From: Gemmatimonadota bacterium
GTDB lineage: Bacteria > Gemmatimonadota > Gemmatimonadetes > Longimicrobiales > Gaopeijiaceae
NCBI GenBank assembly: GCA_009692205.1
Contig: SHZR01000006.1
Span: forward strand, 48,811 to 112,810
Direction: 5' to 3'
DNA length: 64,000 nt
The notes beneath the pieces were generated by a model, which was not told where the DNA came from, searched no databases, and saw nothing but the letters and a program-made list of their open reading frames with translations. Shown one piece after another: positions 35,189-44,750 of the stretch. How positions within the stretch are numbered: position 1 is the first letter of the stretch; the number at the start of each line of letters is the position of its first letter. The position numbers and the translations under genes were made by a program.

Positions 35189-37452
35189 CGGGAGGAGCGA
35201 TGAAGGGCACTTGGGCAACTGAGCTTCGGGATCGCATACCGGAGGTCCTCGGTCGCGAGATCGACATCTTCGAGACGCAGATGGACCTTCGGAGTCGCGG
35301 CGACGTGGACGAGAAGCTCTTCGCCGAGACGCGGCTCCGGCGCGGGGTCTATGGCCAGCGCTACGACAACGGGCACCGCTACGACGGCGAGCGGACTCGC
35401 CACCTCGAGTACCGTGAGCACCCGACGAAGGGTGTCGACACGATGTGGGACGCGCCCGGCATGGTCCGCATCAAGGTCCCCTACGGCGCGCTGACGCGAG
35501 AGCAGATGGACGTGCTCGCCGCCCTCGCCGAGGACTACTCGGACGGCATCTCGCACGTCACGACCCGTCAGGACATCCAGCTGCACTTCGTGCACATCGA
35601 GGATACGCCCGACCTCATGCGGCGTCTGGCCGCCGTGGGCATCACGACGCGAGAGGCGTGCGGCAACTCGGTCCGCAACGTCACCGCGTGCCCGCTCGCC
35701 GGGGTCTGCAAGACGGAGGCGTTCGACGTCTCTCCGTACGCCGACGCGCTGATGAAATTCCTGCTCGGCCATCCCGACGTGCAGGACTTCGGTCGCAAGT
35801 TCAAGCCCGCCCTGTCAGGCTGCGCGCACGAGGCGTGCGGCTTGGTCAACATGCATGACCTCGGGTTGATCGCGAAGACGCGCACGGAGAATGGGAAGGT
35901 GCTGCGCGGGTTCGCCTTCTACGTGGGTGGAGGACTGGGTGCGATCCCGCATCCGGCCCAGCTCGTCGACGAGTTCGTGACGGAAGAGGAGCTGTTCCCG
36001 CTCACTCAGGCGGTGTGCCGCGTGTTCGCCCGGCTCGGTGAGAAGGCGAACCGAGGCCGCGCGCGCATCAAGTTCCTCGTGGCCAAGCTCGGCATCGAGG
36101 AGTTCCGCCGTCTGGTCATCGAGGAGCGCGCGAAGCTCCCGCACGACCCGCGTTGGACCTCCTACCTCGTCGATGTTGCCGCGTACAAGGAGACCCCGGC
36201 GCGGGCGCCGGGCGGGTTGGTGACGAACGGTGGCCAGAGTGCTGGGTTCCGTGCATGGCACAAGACCAACGTGCGCGCGCAGCGGCAGGACGGATATGCC
36301 GTGGTGACCGTGAAGCTGCCGCTCGGCGACATCACGTCCGATCAGATGCGCTCGCTCGCGGACATCGCGGGGGAGTTCACCGGCGACAACGTGCGGCTCA
36401 CCGTCGAGCAGAACATCGTGCTGCGCTGGGTGAGCGAGGCGGACCTGCCGCGGCTGCACGCGGCGCTCGAGGCTGTGGATCTAGGGCAGGCCGGCGCGGA
36501 GACGATCGCGGACCTCACTTCGTGCCCGGGCACGGACACGTGCAAGCTCGGCATCGCCTCTTCGCGTGGCCTCACGGCCGAGCTGAGTAAGCGGGTGCAA
36601 GAGCTCGACCTCGCGTCCGAGGAGGCCCTCCAGGGGCTCCGCATCAAGGCGAGTGGGTGCTTCAACTCGTGCGGCCAGCACCACATCGCCGACCTCGGCT
36701 TCTACGGCATCAGCCGCAAGAAGGGCAATCGACTCGTTCCGCACTTCCAGGTGGTCTTGGGCGGGAAGTGGACGGAGAACGGAGGCTCGTTCGGTCTCGC
36801 GACGCTCGCGATTCCGTCGAAGAACATCCCCGAGGTGGTTCGGCGCGTCACCGGGCGATTCGTCAAGGAGCGCGAGCCCGATGAGTCGTTCACCGACTTC
36901 ATTGGCCGGCTCGGGAAGGCGGAGGTAAAGAACTTCCTCCAGGACCTGACCGCGGTTCCCGCGTACGAGGAGGACCCCTCCTACTACTCGGACTGGGGTG
37001 ATCCGCGCGTCTACACCATGGACGACTACGGCGAGGGCGAGTGCGCGGGCGAGATCGTGCCGCGCGTCGAGTTCGGCTTGCAAGCGAGCGAGCGCGAGGT
37101 GTTCGAGGCGCAGCTCTTCTTGGACGCGGGCGATCTGCCGAAGGCCCAGGACATGGCGTACCGCGCGATGCTCACGGCGGCCAAGGCGCTGGTGCAGACG
37201 GAGTTCCTGGACATCAGGGACGACGCGAACGACATCCTGCGTGAATTCAGGACGCGCTTCCACGAGACGAAGCGGTTCCACGACAAATTCGCCGGCCCGA
37301 AGTTCGCCAACTATCTCTTCGCGGCGCAGGAGGCCGGCGCCGACGGGGGCCGACCGGATCAGGTGCGCCAGCGCGTGCAGGAGGCCCAGCTCTTCATCGA
37401 GGCGGCCTACGCCTGCTACGAGAAGATGGGCACGTGGGGAGCCCCCGCGTGA
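35185..37452 (+). CDS. siroheme-dependent sulfite (nitrite/sulfite) reductase with C-terminal extension
   Basis: 755 residues. Six-electron reduction of sulfite to sulfide (or nitrite to ammonia). Two ferredoxin-like half domains are seen, and the 4Fe-4S/siroheme ligands are CPGTDTC (Cys447, Cys453) and CFNSC (Cys492, Cys496). The last roughly 120 residues, from about 630, form a helical domain (EAQLFLDAGDLPKAQDMAYR...) absent from classical enzymes. ATG 35185 (with GGAGG, overlapping the cysG stop) and ATG 35200 (also with GGAGG) are both good starts. Linkage to cysG and the cysteine leader favours sulfite as substrate. Confidence 0.88.
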   Translation: MTGGAMKGTWATELRDRIPEVLGREIDIFETQMDLRSRGDVDEKLFAETRLRRGVYGQRYDNGHRYDGERTRHLEYREHPTKGVDTMWDAPGMVRIKVPYGALTREQMDVLAALAEDYSDGISHVTTRQDIQLHFVHIEDTPDLMRRLAAVGITTREACGNSVRNVTACPLAGVCKTEAFDVSPYADALMKFLLGHPDVQDFGRKFKPALSGCAHEACGLVNMHDLGLIAKTRTENGKVLRGFAFYVGGGLGAIPHPAQLVDEFVTEEELFPLTQAVCRVFARLGEKANRGRARIKFLVAKLGIEEFRRLVIEERAKLPHDPRWTSYLVDVAAYKETPARAPGGLVTNGGQSAGFRAWHKTNVRAQRQDGYAVVTVKLPLGDITSDQMRSLADIAGEFTGDNVRLTVEQNIVLRWVSEADLPRLHAALEAVDLGQAGAETIADLTSCPGTDTCKLGIASSRGLTAELSKRVQELDLASEEALQGLRIKASGCFNSCGQHHIADLGFYGISRKKGNRLVPHFQVVLGGKWTENGGSFGLATLAIPSKNIPEVVRRVTGRFVKEREPDESFTDFIGRLGKAEVKNFLQDLTAVPAYEEDPSYYSDWGDPRVYTMDDYGEGECAGEIVPRVEFGLQASEREVFEAQLFLDAGDLPKAQDMAYRAMLTAAKALVQTEFLDIRDDANDILREFRTRFHETKRFHDKFAGPKFANYLFAAQEAGADGGRPDQVRQRVQEAQLFIEAAYACYEKMGTWGAPA

Positions 37453-38069
37453 CGCCCGTGGAGTCGAAGGTCGACGCGCTGTCGTCGCCGGAGTTCAACG
37501 TGAAGCTGTTCGTCGAGAACCCTGCGGGCGTGGACCTCGAGGAGCTGATCCCGGTCTTCCACCGCTGGATTCGGGAGGAACTGCTGGAGGACGAGCTCCC
37601 CATCGATGTGGCCGGGTACGCCCGCGTGCCGAAGGGGCCGGGCGTGGTCATCGTCTGTGATCACGCGCACTACTACTTCGACGAGCGGGCCGGACGCCCC
37701 GGGCTGCGTTACCGCGGCCGGAGGGTCGCGCGGGGCGAGGGCGAGGAAGGCATCACGCGTGCGTTCCGGTCGTTGCTGCGCGCCGCCGCGCTGCTCGAGA
37801 AGGAGCCCGCGCTCGGGGGCAGGTACCGCTTCCGCACAGACCAGGTCGAGTTCGGGATCAACGACCGGCTGCGTGCGCCGAGCGATGCGCAGACGCTCGC
37901 TGCCGTGCGCCCGGCGCTCGAGTCGGCGGTGAAGGCTCTCTACGGGAAGCCAGCGAAGTCCATGGCGCTGGCTTCGGGGCCTCGCGAGCCGTTCATGGTG
38001 TCGATCGAGACGGGAACGTCGCCCTCGGTCGAGGCGTTGCTCGGGCAGCTCGCCGCGGTGGCAGGCTAG
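37449..38069 (+). CDS. conserved hypothetical protein of the sulfite reductase operon
   Basis: About 206 residues, soluble, no signal peptide. It begins at GTG 37449, overlapping the reductase stop (GTGA). Notable segments are EFNVKLFVENPAGVDLEEL, PVFHRWIREELLEDELPIDV and GVVIVCDHAHYYFDE. I do not recognise a named domain. Position suggests a role with the reductase or its product, but nothing in the sequence shows it. Confidence 0.7.
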   Translation: MTPVESKVDALSSPEFNVKLFVENPAGVDLEELIPVFHRWIREELLEDELPIDVAGYARVPKGPGVVIVCDHAHYYFDERAGRPGLRYRGRRVARGEGEEGITRAFRSLLRAAALLEKEPALGGRYRFRTDQVEFGINDRLRAPSDAQTLAAVRPALESAVKALYGKPAKSMALASGPREPFMVSIETGTSPSVEALLGQLAAVAG

Positions 38070-38075
38070 AACCCG

Positions 38076-38690
38076 GTGAGCCCGGAAGCCCAGGGCGATC
38101 CGCTCGAACGCGCGGCGCTCGACCGCTTCGAGGCCGCGCACCGGGAAGACCCGCGCTCCGTCCTCGTGGGCGGGGTCGCGACGCAGTGGTCGGTACACTA
38201 CCACGAGCGGCTCGCGCATTGGGTCCAGCGCTTCGATTCCTCCGCGTCCGTGCCGCTGCGCCTCGCGGCGGCGTGCCAGCACATCCGCCGGTGGCTGATG
38301 CCGCGCAGCGACTACGACCCGGGAAGGCGAGGCTACCGGAAGTGGCGCTCCGACCTCGCGGACATGCACGCACGCACCGCCCGGGAGGTGCTCGTGGACG
38401 TGGGCTACGACGAAGGGACGGTCGCGCGCGTGGAGGCGCTGATCCGGAAGGTCGACCTCGGAAGAGACCCGGAGGTGCAGCTCTTCGAGGACGCCATCTG
38501 CATGGTCTTCTTCGAGAGCGAGTACGTGGATCTCGCGAGCAAGCACGAGGACGAGAAGGTCGTGGACATCCTGCGGCGCACGTGGGCCAAGATGTCGCCG
38601 AAGGGGCGCGACGCCGCGGTCACGCTCTCGGCCGGACTGCCCGACCGAGAGCGGCGCCTCATCGCAGAGGCGACGGCGTCGAGCGACTAG
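38076..38690 (+). CDS. DUF4202 family protein
   Basis: 204 residues matching DUF4202: ALDRFEAAHREDP at the N-terminus, YHERLAHWVQRFDSSASVPL, AAACQHIRRWLMPRSDYD and GYRKWRSDLADMHARTA. Several conserved His, Asp and Glu residues give it the look of an HD-like helical protein. The family's function is unknown and it is often near sulfur or nitrogen assimilation genes. Last gene of the cysG operon, 6 bases after its neighbour; start GTG 38076. Confidence 0.8.
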   Translation: MSPEAQGDPLERAALDRFEAAHREDPRSVLVGGVATQWSVHYHERLAHWVQRFDSSASVPLRLAAACQHIRRWLMPRSDYDPGRRGYRKWRSDLADMHARTAREVLVDVGYDEGTVARVEALIRKVDLGRDPEVQLFEDAICMVFFESEYVDLASKHEDEKVVDILRRTWAKMSPKGRDAAVTLSAGLPDRERRLIAEATASSD

Positions 38691-39200
38691 CTAGCCCTGG
38701 TATCCGTGCGCGCCCAGCTGCACGACCGTGCCGTCGGGGTCGTTGAGGTAGAGCTGATCCCCGCCGCTGGTGCGGTTGCGTGGGTTCGTGTCCACGCGCG
38801 CCTGGATGCCGGCACGGCCTAGCGCCTCGGCAATGCGGACCGGGTCGTAGTCGTCGACGCCGATGCAGAAGTGGTTCGCGCGCCCGACCTCGGGAAGTGC
38901 ATAGCATCCGAGGAAGCCGTCGCTCAGTCCGAGGTTGATGCCGCCGTTGCCGGGTCGGCTCACGACCTCGAGGCCGAGAAGATCCTGATAGAACCGCGCC
39001 GAGCGCTCGACGTCGGAGACTCCGATCGAGACGTGATTGATGGAGCGCCCCTGAGCGACCTGGGGGACCTGTGTCGTCTGTGCGCGCACCGCGCTCGCAC
39101 CGCCCGACGCGACGAGAGCCAACACCCCCGCGACGAGCTCGCGACGACCGAGACGTCGCTCTTCGAACTGCCTCACCAAAGAATCCACCTGATCGATCAT
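38691..39200 (-). CDS. exported VOC (glyoxalase/dioxygenase-type) protein
   Basis: 169 residues. An N-terminal RRLGRRELVAGVLALVASGG looks like a Tat-type signal, cleaved near VRAQ. One VOC domain follows: INHVSIGVSDVERSARFYQD (first metal His), NHFCIGVDDYDP and QLYLNDPDGTVVQLGAHG (last metal ligand region). VOC enzymes include glyoxalases, dioxygenases and resistance proteins; which one is not clear. ATG 39200 overlaps the stop of the DinB-like gene, so both form an operon. Confidence 0.78.
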   Translation of the reverse strand: MIDQVDSLVRQFEERRLGRRELVAGVLALVASGGASAVRAQTTQVPQVAQGRSINHVSIGVSDVERSARFYQDLLGLEVVSRPGNGGINLGLSDGFLGCYALPEVGRANHFCIGVDDYDPVRIAEALGRAGIQARVDTNPRNRTSGGDQLYLNDPDGTVVQLGAHGYQG

Positions 39201-39724
39201 GGGAGGTGCTCCTCTCCAGTGCGCGGAGCGAACTCGGGGGCGTTCTCGCCGAAGCTCCACAGGAACGGAGGCGCGCCCCCGCACGCGCGCGCGAAGACAT
39301 AGAACTGGCCCCGGTGATGCACGAGCTCGTCGTGGAGGATGTGCATGCACGCCGATCCGGGTAGGGACATGCCCCATGCCTTCACCATGGCGGCGAGCTG
39401 GGCGTCGCCGATTCCCGCGACCGCGGAGTCGGCCTCCTTCCAGCACCTGCGGGCGAACGCGATCGCATCGGCCGCGGACTTCAGGCTCTGGGCGGTAGCA
39501 GCCTCAGCGGGCGCGTTCGACTTGATCTCGCCCTTGGCCACGCCGTGCGCGATGTCGCGCACGATGCCACCCGACGCGTGCACGACGAGCTCTGCCGGCG
39601 TGCGCATGCCCCGCACGGGGTGCGCCTGGTATTGGTCGTCCGGTATCGTCTCGAGCACGCGTAGGTAGACGCCGTACCTCTGGCGAGTCCCATCCCACAA
39701 TCCGTCCAATGCCTTCTTGTTCAC
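39197..39724 (-). CDS. DinB-like metal-binding four-helix protein
   Basis: 175 residues of the DinB/YfiT superfamily. The three His ligands are suggested by ELVVHASGGI and HDELVHHRGQFYVFARA near the C-terminus. Members are metal-dependent thiol transferases or unassigned. GTG 39724 is chosen because AGGAGG lies 7 bases upstream. It precedes and overlaps the VOC gene. Confidence 0.78.
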   Translation of the reverse strand: MNKKALDGLWDGTRQRYGVYLRVLETIPDDQYQAHPVRGMRTPAELVVHASGGIVRDIAHGVAKGEIKSNAPAEAATAQSLKSAADAIAFARRCWKEADSAVAGIGDAQLAAMVKAWGMSLPGSACMHILHDELVHHRGQFYVFARACGGAPPFLWSFGENAPEFAPRTGEEHLP

Positions 39725-39868
39725 GCAGCCTCCTGGAGTGATGTGTCGCCCGGAAGCCCGCTCCCTGGCCTGACAGAGCGGGAATCTGCCCTGGCCGCCT
39801 GTGGACCGAAAGCCCGAGCCGGCTGTAGGATGAAAGGACCCACCCACCGCGACTCGGACCCGGCCGAC

Positions 39869-41470
39869 ATGAGACGCAAAGCCGTCGTTTGGTGCCTACT
39901 CGCCGTCGCGTTCTTGCCCTTCGCGGCGTCGGCCCAGCAGCACGACGCGCCGGTCCGCTACGAGGACGACTACCTCAGCGCCGAGTTCCACCGGAGCCGC
40001 CGCGACATGCTCTTGCGGTTTCTGCCGGAGAACGCGGTCGGGGTGTTCTTCAGCGCGGCGACCCGCAATCGCTCGAACGATGTGAGCTTCGAGTACAGGC
40101 AGTCGAGCGACTTCCTCTACCTCACCGGAAGCGAGGAGCCGGGGTCCGTGCTCGTCCTCGCCCCGGGCGGCATCCAGGTCGACGACCGGACCGTTCGGGA
40201 GGTGCTCTTCGTCCCGCCTCGGAATCCCTCGGAGGAAGTGTGGACGGGGCGCCGCTTCGGCACGGAGCGCGCGATGCAGGAGCTCGGACTCGAACTCGCG
40301 GTCGAATTGCCACGCTTCGACGAGGTCGTCGTGCCGCTGCTGCGGGATCGCTCTCGCCAAGTCCATCACCTCGAGATTCCCGACGGAGTGGCGTCCGGCT
40401 CGGATCTCGCGGAGCAGTTGCAGACGTTCCTCGCGCACGTGGAGCCGTGGGTGCTGCCGCGCAACAGCTCCGTGAGGCTCCTCGCGATGACTCTGGGGTC
40501 GGGCCCGGACGTCTTCGCGCGCCTGAAGGAGGCCGACCTACAGCCCGCTTCGTTCACGGATCCCGAGCTGAGGCAGGTGGCCGAGGAGTTCGCCGCGGCG
40601 CGCACCTATGAAGAGTGGGCGCCCCGGCGTACCGCGCTGCTGGCGGGCCGCTCGGAGGGGAGCACGCTTCGCGACCTCCTCGACGACCTGCGCAGCATGA
40701 AGGCGCCGGAGGAGATGGTGCTTCTCCAGCGTGCGATCGACATCACGGCAGACGCCCACCGGGCTGTGATGACCCAAGTTCAGCCGGGTTGGACGGAGTA
40801 CCAAGTCGAGGCGCTCATCGAGTACACCTTCAAGCGGGAGGGCTCGGAGTTTCCCGGTTTCCCGAGCATCGTCGGGAGCGGAGAGAACTCGGTCATCCTG
40901 CACTACGAGACCAACCGCCGCACGATCCAGCCGGGCGATGTCGTCGTGGTCGACATCGGCGCCGAGTATCACGGCTACACGGCGGACATCACGCGGACGA
41001 TTCCGGTCGGCGGCCGTTACAGCCCCGAGCAGCGTGCGATCTACGAACTCGTGTATGCGGCGCAGGAGTCGGGTATCGCGGCGTCACGGGCCGGCGCGCC
41101 GTTCCGCTCCCCGCACGAGGCGTCGTCACGCGTGCTCGCGGAGGGGCTCGCGAGGCTTGGACTCATCTCGAGCGCGAATGACCAGGCGGGCCTGCGCCGC
41201 TTCTTCATGCACGGCACCAGCCACTACCTCGGACTCGACGTGCACGACGTGGGCGACGGCGGGAATCTGGTGGCCGGCCAGGTGATCACGGTGGAGCCCG
41301 GCATCTACATCGCCGCGTCGGACGACATCGATCCCAAGTGGTGGAACGTCGGCGTGCGCATCGAGGACGACGTCCTCATCACGGACGGCGATCCCGTGAT
41401 CCTGTCGAGCCGCGTTCCGCGTCAGATCGACGAGGTAGAGGCGCTCATGCAGAGAAGGCCGCTCTCGTAG
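39869..41470 (+). CDS. exported M24-family Xaa-Pro aminopeptidase
   Basis: 533 residues starting with a signal peptide (KAVVWCLLAVAFLPFAASA). An N-terminal creatinase-like domain (about 30-260) is followed by the pita-bread catalytic domain. Metal ligands: Asp in VVVDIGAEY, Asp in TADITRT, His in MHGTSHYLGLDVHD, Glu in VEPGIY and Glu in RIEDDVL. It removes N-terminal residues ahead of proline, here outside the cytoplasm. ATG 39869 puts the signal at the start; ATG 39830 is possible. Ends 4 bases from the convergent YchF-like gene. Confidence 0.88.
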   Translation: MRRKAVVWCLLAVAFLPFAASAQQHDAPVRYEDDYLSAEFHRSRRDMLLRFLPENAVGVFFSAATRNRSNDVSFEYRQSSDFLYLTGSEEPGSVLVLAPGGIQVDDRTVREVLFVPPRNPSEEVWTGRRFGTERAMQELGLELAVELPRFDEVVVPLLRDRSRQVHHLEIPDGVASGSDLAEQLQTFLAHVEPWVLPRNSSVRLLAMTLGSGPDVFARLKEADLQPASFTDPELRQVAEEFAAARTYEEWAPRRTALLAGRSEGSTLRDLLDDLRSMKAPEEMVLLQRAIDITADAHRAVMTQVQPGWTEYQVEALIEYTFKREGSEFPGFPSIVGSGENSVILHYETNRRTIQPGDVVVVDIGAEYHGYTADITRTIPVGGRYSPEQRAIYELVYAAQESGIAASRAGAPFRSPHEASSRVLAEGLARLGLISSANDQAGLRRFFMHGTSHYLGLDVHDVGDGGNLVAGQVITVEPGIYIAASDDIDPKWWNVGVRIEDDVLITDGDPVILSSRVPRQIDEVEALMQRRPLS

Positions 41471-41473
41471 CGC

Positions 41474-42514
41474 TCAGACGTTGAAGCGGACGTGCAGGAT
41501 GTCGCCGTCCTGCACCACGTAGTCCTGGCCCTCGACGCGGAGCTTGCCGGCGGACTTCACCGCCGCCTCCGAGCCGTGCTCTAGGAACGTCGCGTACGGG
41601 ATCACCTCGGCGCGGATGAAGCCGCGCTCCAGGTCGGAGTGAATCTTGCCGGCTGCGCGTCGAGCCTTCGTGCCCCGCGTGACCGTCCAGGCGCGCACCT
41701 CGTCCTCGCCCACCGTGAAGTAGGCGATGAGGTCGAGGAGTCCGTACGCCGTGCGAATGAAGCGGTCGAGCGCCGACGCTTCGATCCCGAGCTCGCGTAG
41801 GAACTCGGCCTGCTCCGCGGCGCCCATGGTCGCGATGTCCGCCTCGACGCTCGCGCACAGCGTCAGTCCGGCCGCGTCCAGCTCTTTGATGCGTCGCTCG
41901 AGATCGGGCGGCATGGGCGCGCTCGCGTGGTCCTCGGCGACGTTGACGGCCACGAGCAGCGGACGGTCGGTCAGGAGGCCAAAGCCCTTGAAGAGCCCGC
42001 GGTCGAGCTCCGCCTCGGGGATCGAGCGCAGCGGACGCTCTGACTCGAGCGCGGCGTGCGCGACCTGGAAGGCCGCGACCTCGGAGGGGCTCGCGTGCTC
42101 CTTCTTGGCGCGCTGGAGCCGCTTGTCGATCATCTCCAGGTCGGCGAAGACGCACTCGGTGTGGAAGGCTTCGAGGTCGCCCAACGGATCGGGCTTCCCC
42201 TCGAGCGCCGGGTTGTCGAAGTCACGGAGCACGAGGCAGAGCGCTTCCTGATCCCGGATCTGCTGGAGCGTCTTGGGCGAGAGCCCCTTCTTCTCGGCTC
42301 CGTGCTCGCCCGGGACGTCGCAGAACGACATCTCCGCGTACGTGGTCTTCTTGGGGTGGAAGATCCCGTGGAGCCGGTCGATGCGCTCGTCAGGGACGCG
42401 CACCGTGCCGATCCGCACCTCCCCGCCGAAGCCGACCGGCACGTCGAGGCCGGTCATCGTGTTGAAGACCGTGGTCTTGCCCGACCCCGCGAAGCCGACG
42501 AGACCGATCTTCAT
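41474..42514 (-). CDS. divergent YchF/Obg-like P-loop ATPase (DUF933)
   Basis: 346 residues with the YchF order: P-loop [12 protein letters not shown] at the N-terminus, switch region FCDVPGEHG, a coiled helical middle (about 120-200), [11 protein letters not shown] in place of the usual NxxE specificity motif, and a C-terminal TGS-like DUF933 domain ([35 protein letters not shown]). Typical YchF has 363 residues and starts with GIVGLPNVGKSTLF; this is clearly an off-type relative. The family binds ribosomes and ATP; the role of this version is not known. Confidence 0.8.
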   Translation of the reverse strand: MKIGLVGFAGSGKTTVFNTMTGLDVPVGFGGEVRIGTVRVPDERIDRLHGIFHPKKTTYAEMSFCDVPGEHGAEKKGLSPKTLQQIRDQEALCLVLRDFDNPALEGKPDPLGDLEAFHTECVFADLEMIDKRLQRAKKEHASPSEVAAFQVAHAALESERPLRSIPEAELDRGLFKGFGLLTDRPLLVAVNVAEDHASAPMPPDLERRIKELDAAGLTLCASVEADIATMGAAEQAEFLRELGIEASALDRFIRTAYGLLDLIAYFTVGEDEVRAWTVTRGTKARRAAGKIHSDLERGFIRAEVIPYATFLEHGSEAAVKSAGKLRVEGQDYVVQDGDILHVRFNV

Positions 42515-42620
42515 GAGTTGCCGTCATCCATGGTCACAACCTCGCCCAGGTTGCCGCCCTTTCGTGGCCGCGACCTTACCAAGAGCGGGAAGGGGGATCA
42601 AGTCGTGGCTGGCCGTGGGG

Positions 42621-44723
42621 TCAGCGTCCGCCCCGAACCTCGGCCCGCTCGATGACCGCGCCTTCGAGCACCGCGTCGACCACGTCGAGGCCTTCGCTCA
42701 CCACGCCGAACACCGTGTAGTCGTGGTCGAGGCGCACGTTGTCGACCAGGTTGATGAAGATCTGGCCGTCCCCGGTGTCGTGGCCACGCGTCGAGACGCC
42801 GACCGTCCCGCGCCAGTGGGAGCCACCGACCTCGTCGCGCGTGTAGGGGCCGTCGCCCTGGTACTCGTTGGCGCCGGCGCTCCCTCCCTGGATCACGAAG
42901 TTGGGCGCCCAGCGGTGGAATGCGAGGCCGTCGAAGTACCCCGCGCGGGCGAGGCTCACGAACCGCCACACGTTGCGCGGAGCGAGATCGGGCAGCAGCC
43001 CGATGACGATCGTGCCGCCGCCCTGCATGTGCAGCGCGACCGACGAGCCCTCCAGCGCAGCGAGGTCGGCGGCGGATGGCAGGGGCGCGCGCGGCAGCGG
43101 CGCGGGCTCCGCCTGGTGCGCCTCGCCGGTCCACGCATCGAGCAGCGTAGCCACGTCGCCCGCGACGAGGGGGTCGAAGTCGGCGACGAACGGCCGTAAG
43201 CGAGCCGCGAGGGTGGCGTCGCCGAGCTCGGCGATCCGCTCGAGGAGGGCGCGCCGCGAGTCTCTCCACGTTTCCCTCCGGGCCTCGGACAGGCGCTCGA
43301 AGGTGACCAGCATCGCCGATGCCACCGCGATTCGTCCTGGCGAGCTCGCCAATAGGCGTGCGGTGGTCAAGAGCAGTTGCGGATCTTCCTCGCCGAGTTG
43401 GTCGATGAGCAGGTTGTCAATGCGATGACCTTCGGCGGCGAACAGTGCCTCGAGGGCCGCGCTCCGCACGTTCGGGCTCGGGTCCGCGGCCAAGGCGCGG
43501 AGCGTCTCGGGGTCCTCGAGCGCGCCCGCAGCGAGCACCGCGTACGTTCTTACGAATGGACTCGCGTGCGAGCGGAACCGAGGCAGCAGAGCGGCCGCCG
43601 CCGGCTTATCGATGCGCGCCAACGAGAGCAGGGCCCGGGCGGCGGGCTGCCAGCGGCCCGAGGCCTCCTCGGGTAGTTCGGAGGCAGCGGCGCGGAGCGC
43701 ATTCCGCTGCGCGTCCACGACCGGGCATTGCCGCGCCAGCGCCTCGAGCGCTACGAAGCGCACCGGAGCGGGGGCCGTCGGCGCGGCCGCTCCGACGAGC
43801 CACGCGCACGTCTCCGCGTCGCGCGGACCCGCGGACACGAGGCGGAGCGCCTCGAGTGAGACCCGGATCGACGGATCGGCGAGCGCGGTGCGCAGGAGCT
43901 CGCGACGGGCGGACGGCACCAGCACGTTCAGGTAGCGGAGTGGCGTCCGCCTCACTTCAGGGTCGGGGTCGGCGAGACCTTGCTCGACGTGCTCCAGCGT
44001 GAGGCGCCGGGCGAGGCCCAGCCCCGAGAGGGCCAGGGCGCGGATGCGAGCGGACTCGATGTCCGGCGGGTCGTCCGCGCCGTAGACGGCCATGGAGTCG
44101 AGGAGGTCGGCCGCCGCGCGGCTGAGTCCGTCCCCGCTCGAACTGCGCAGGAGGGCGTCGAAGCCGAGCGCGACGCCGACGAGCGTCGCTTTGGGCGGCT
44201 TCCCGCGCTCGACGCCCGAGAGCGCCACCAGCGCGTCGGATGCGCGTCGTCGGTCCGGTGCCTCGAGCGCGAGCCTGCCGATGGAACGGGCGAGTGCGGC
44301 GCGCACGCCGGCGTCGTTCTCGCGCGACACGCGCGCGAGCAAGCCCTCGAGCGCGGGAGTCCCGTCGGTGCCGTGGACCGCCTGCGCCAGCGCCTCGGCC
44401 GCCGCGGCGCGCACCTGCGGCTCCGGATCGGGGAGGTGGCGAGCGATCTCGGCGATCAGCGCCGGGCTCTGGAGTCTGCCGAGGGCGCGGACCGCGGTTC
44501 GGCGAATGCGCGCGTCGCTATCATCCGCGGCCGAGTGCAGCGTCTCGAGGTCCGCGCCACCTGCGGGGCGGGCATCCTCGGCTTCGAGGACGCGGAGGTA
44601 ATTCCCTGCCGCGGGGTCGGGTCGGCCCCCGTCAGGCACACATCCGTTGCCGAGCGCCAGCGACAGCAGCGCCAGCGATCGAACGATGACTGCCCACGGA
44701 GAGAGCGTACCGGATCGGATCAC
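42621..44723 (-). CDS. exported HEAT-repeat protein with C-terminal cyclophilin domain
   Basis: 700 residues. It opens with a signal segment (AVIVRSLALLSLALGNGC, possible lipoprotein Cys), then about 500 residues of HEAT-like repeats (RRTAVRALGRLQSPALIAEI and similar), and a C-terminal cyclophilin-type peptidyl-prolyl isomerase (GLAFHRWAPNFVIQGGSAG, QIFINLVDN). The cyclophilin residues Arg, Phe and Gln of FHR...F..Q are kept. It may fold exported proteins, with the repeats as binding surface. Start is GTG 44723. Confidence 0.82.
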   Translation of the reverse strand: MIRSGTLSPWAVIVRSLALLSLALGNGCVPDGGRPDPAAGNYLRVLEAEDARPAGGADLETLHSAADDSDARIRRTAVRALGRLQSPALIAEIARHLPDPEPQVRAAAAEALAQAVHGTDGTPALEGLLARVSRENDAGVRAALARSIGRLALEAPDRRRASDALVALSGVERGKPPKATLVGVALGFDALLRSSSGDGLSRAAADLLDSMAVYGADDPPDIESARIRALALSGLGLARRLTLEHVEQGLADPDPEVRRTPLRYLNVLVPSARRELLRTALADPSIRVSLEALRLVSAGPRDAETCAWLVGAAAPTAPAPVRFVALEALARQCPVVDAQRNALRAAASELPEEASGRWQPAARALLSLARIDKPAAAALLPRFRSHASPFVRTYAVLAAGALEDPETLRALAADPSPNVRSAALEALFAAEGHRIDNLLIDQLGEEDPQLLLTTARLLASSPGRIAVASAMLVTFERLSEARRETWRDSRRALLERIAELGDATLAARLRPFVADFDPLVAGDVATLLDAWTGEAHQAEPAPLPRAPLPSAADLAALEGSSVALHMQGGGTIVIGLLPDLAPRNVWRFVSLARAGYFDGLAFHRWAPNFVIQGGSAGANEYQGDGPYTRDEVGGSHWRGTVGVSTRGHDTGDGQIFINLVDNVRLDHDYTVFGVVSEGLDVVDAVLEGAVIERAEVRGGR

Positions 44724-44750
44724 GGGCCGCCCTCCGCGCGACGATGCTGG

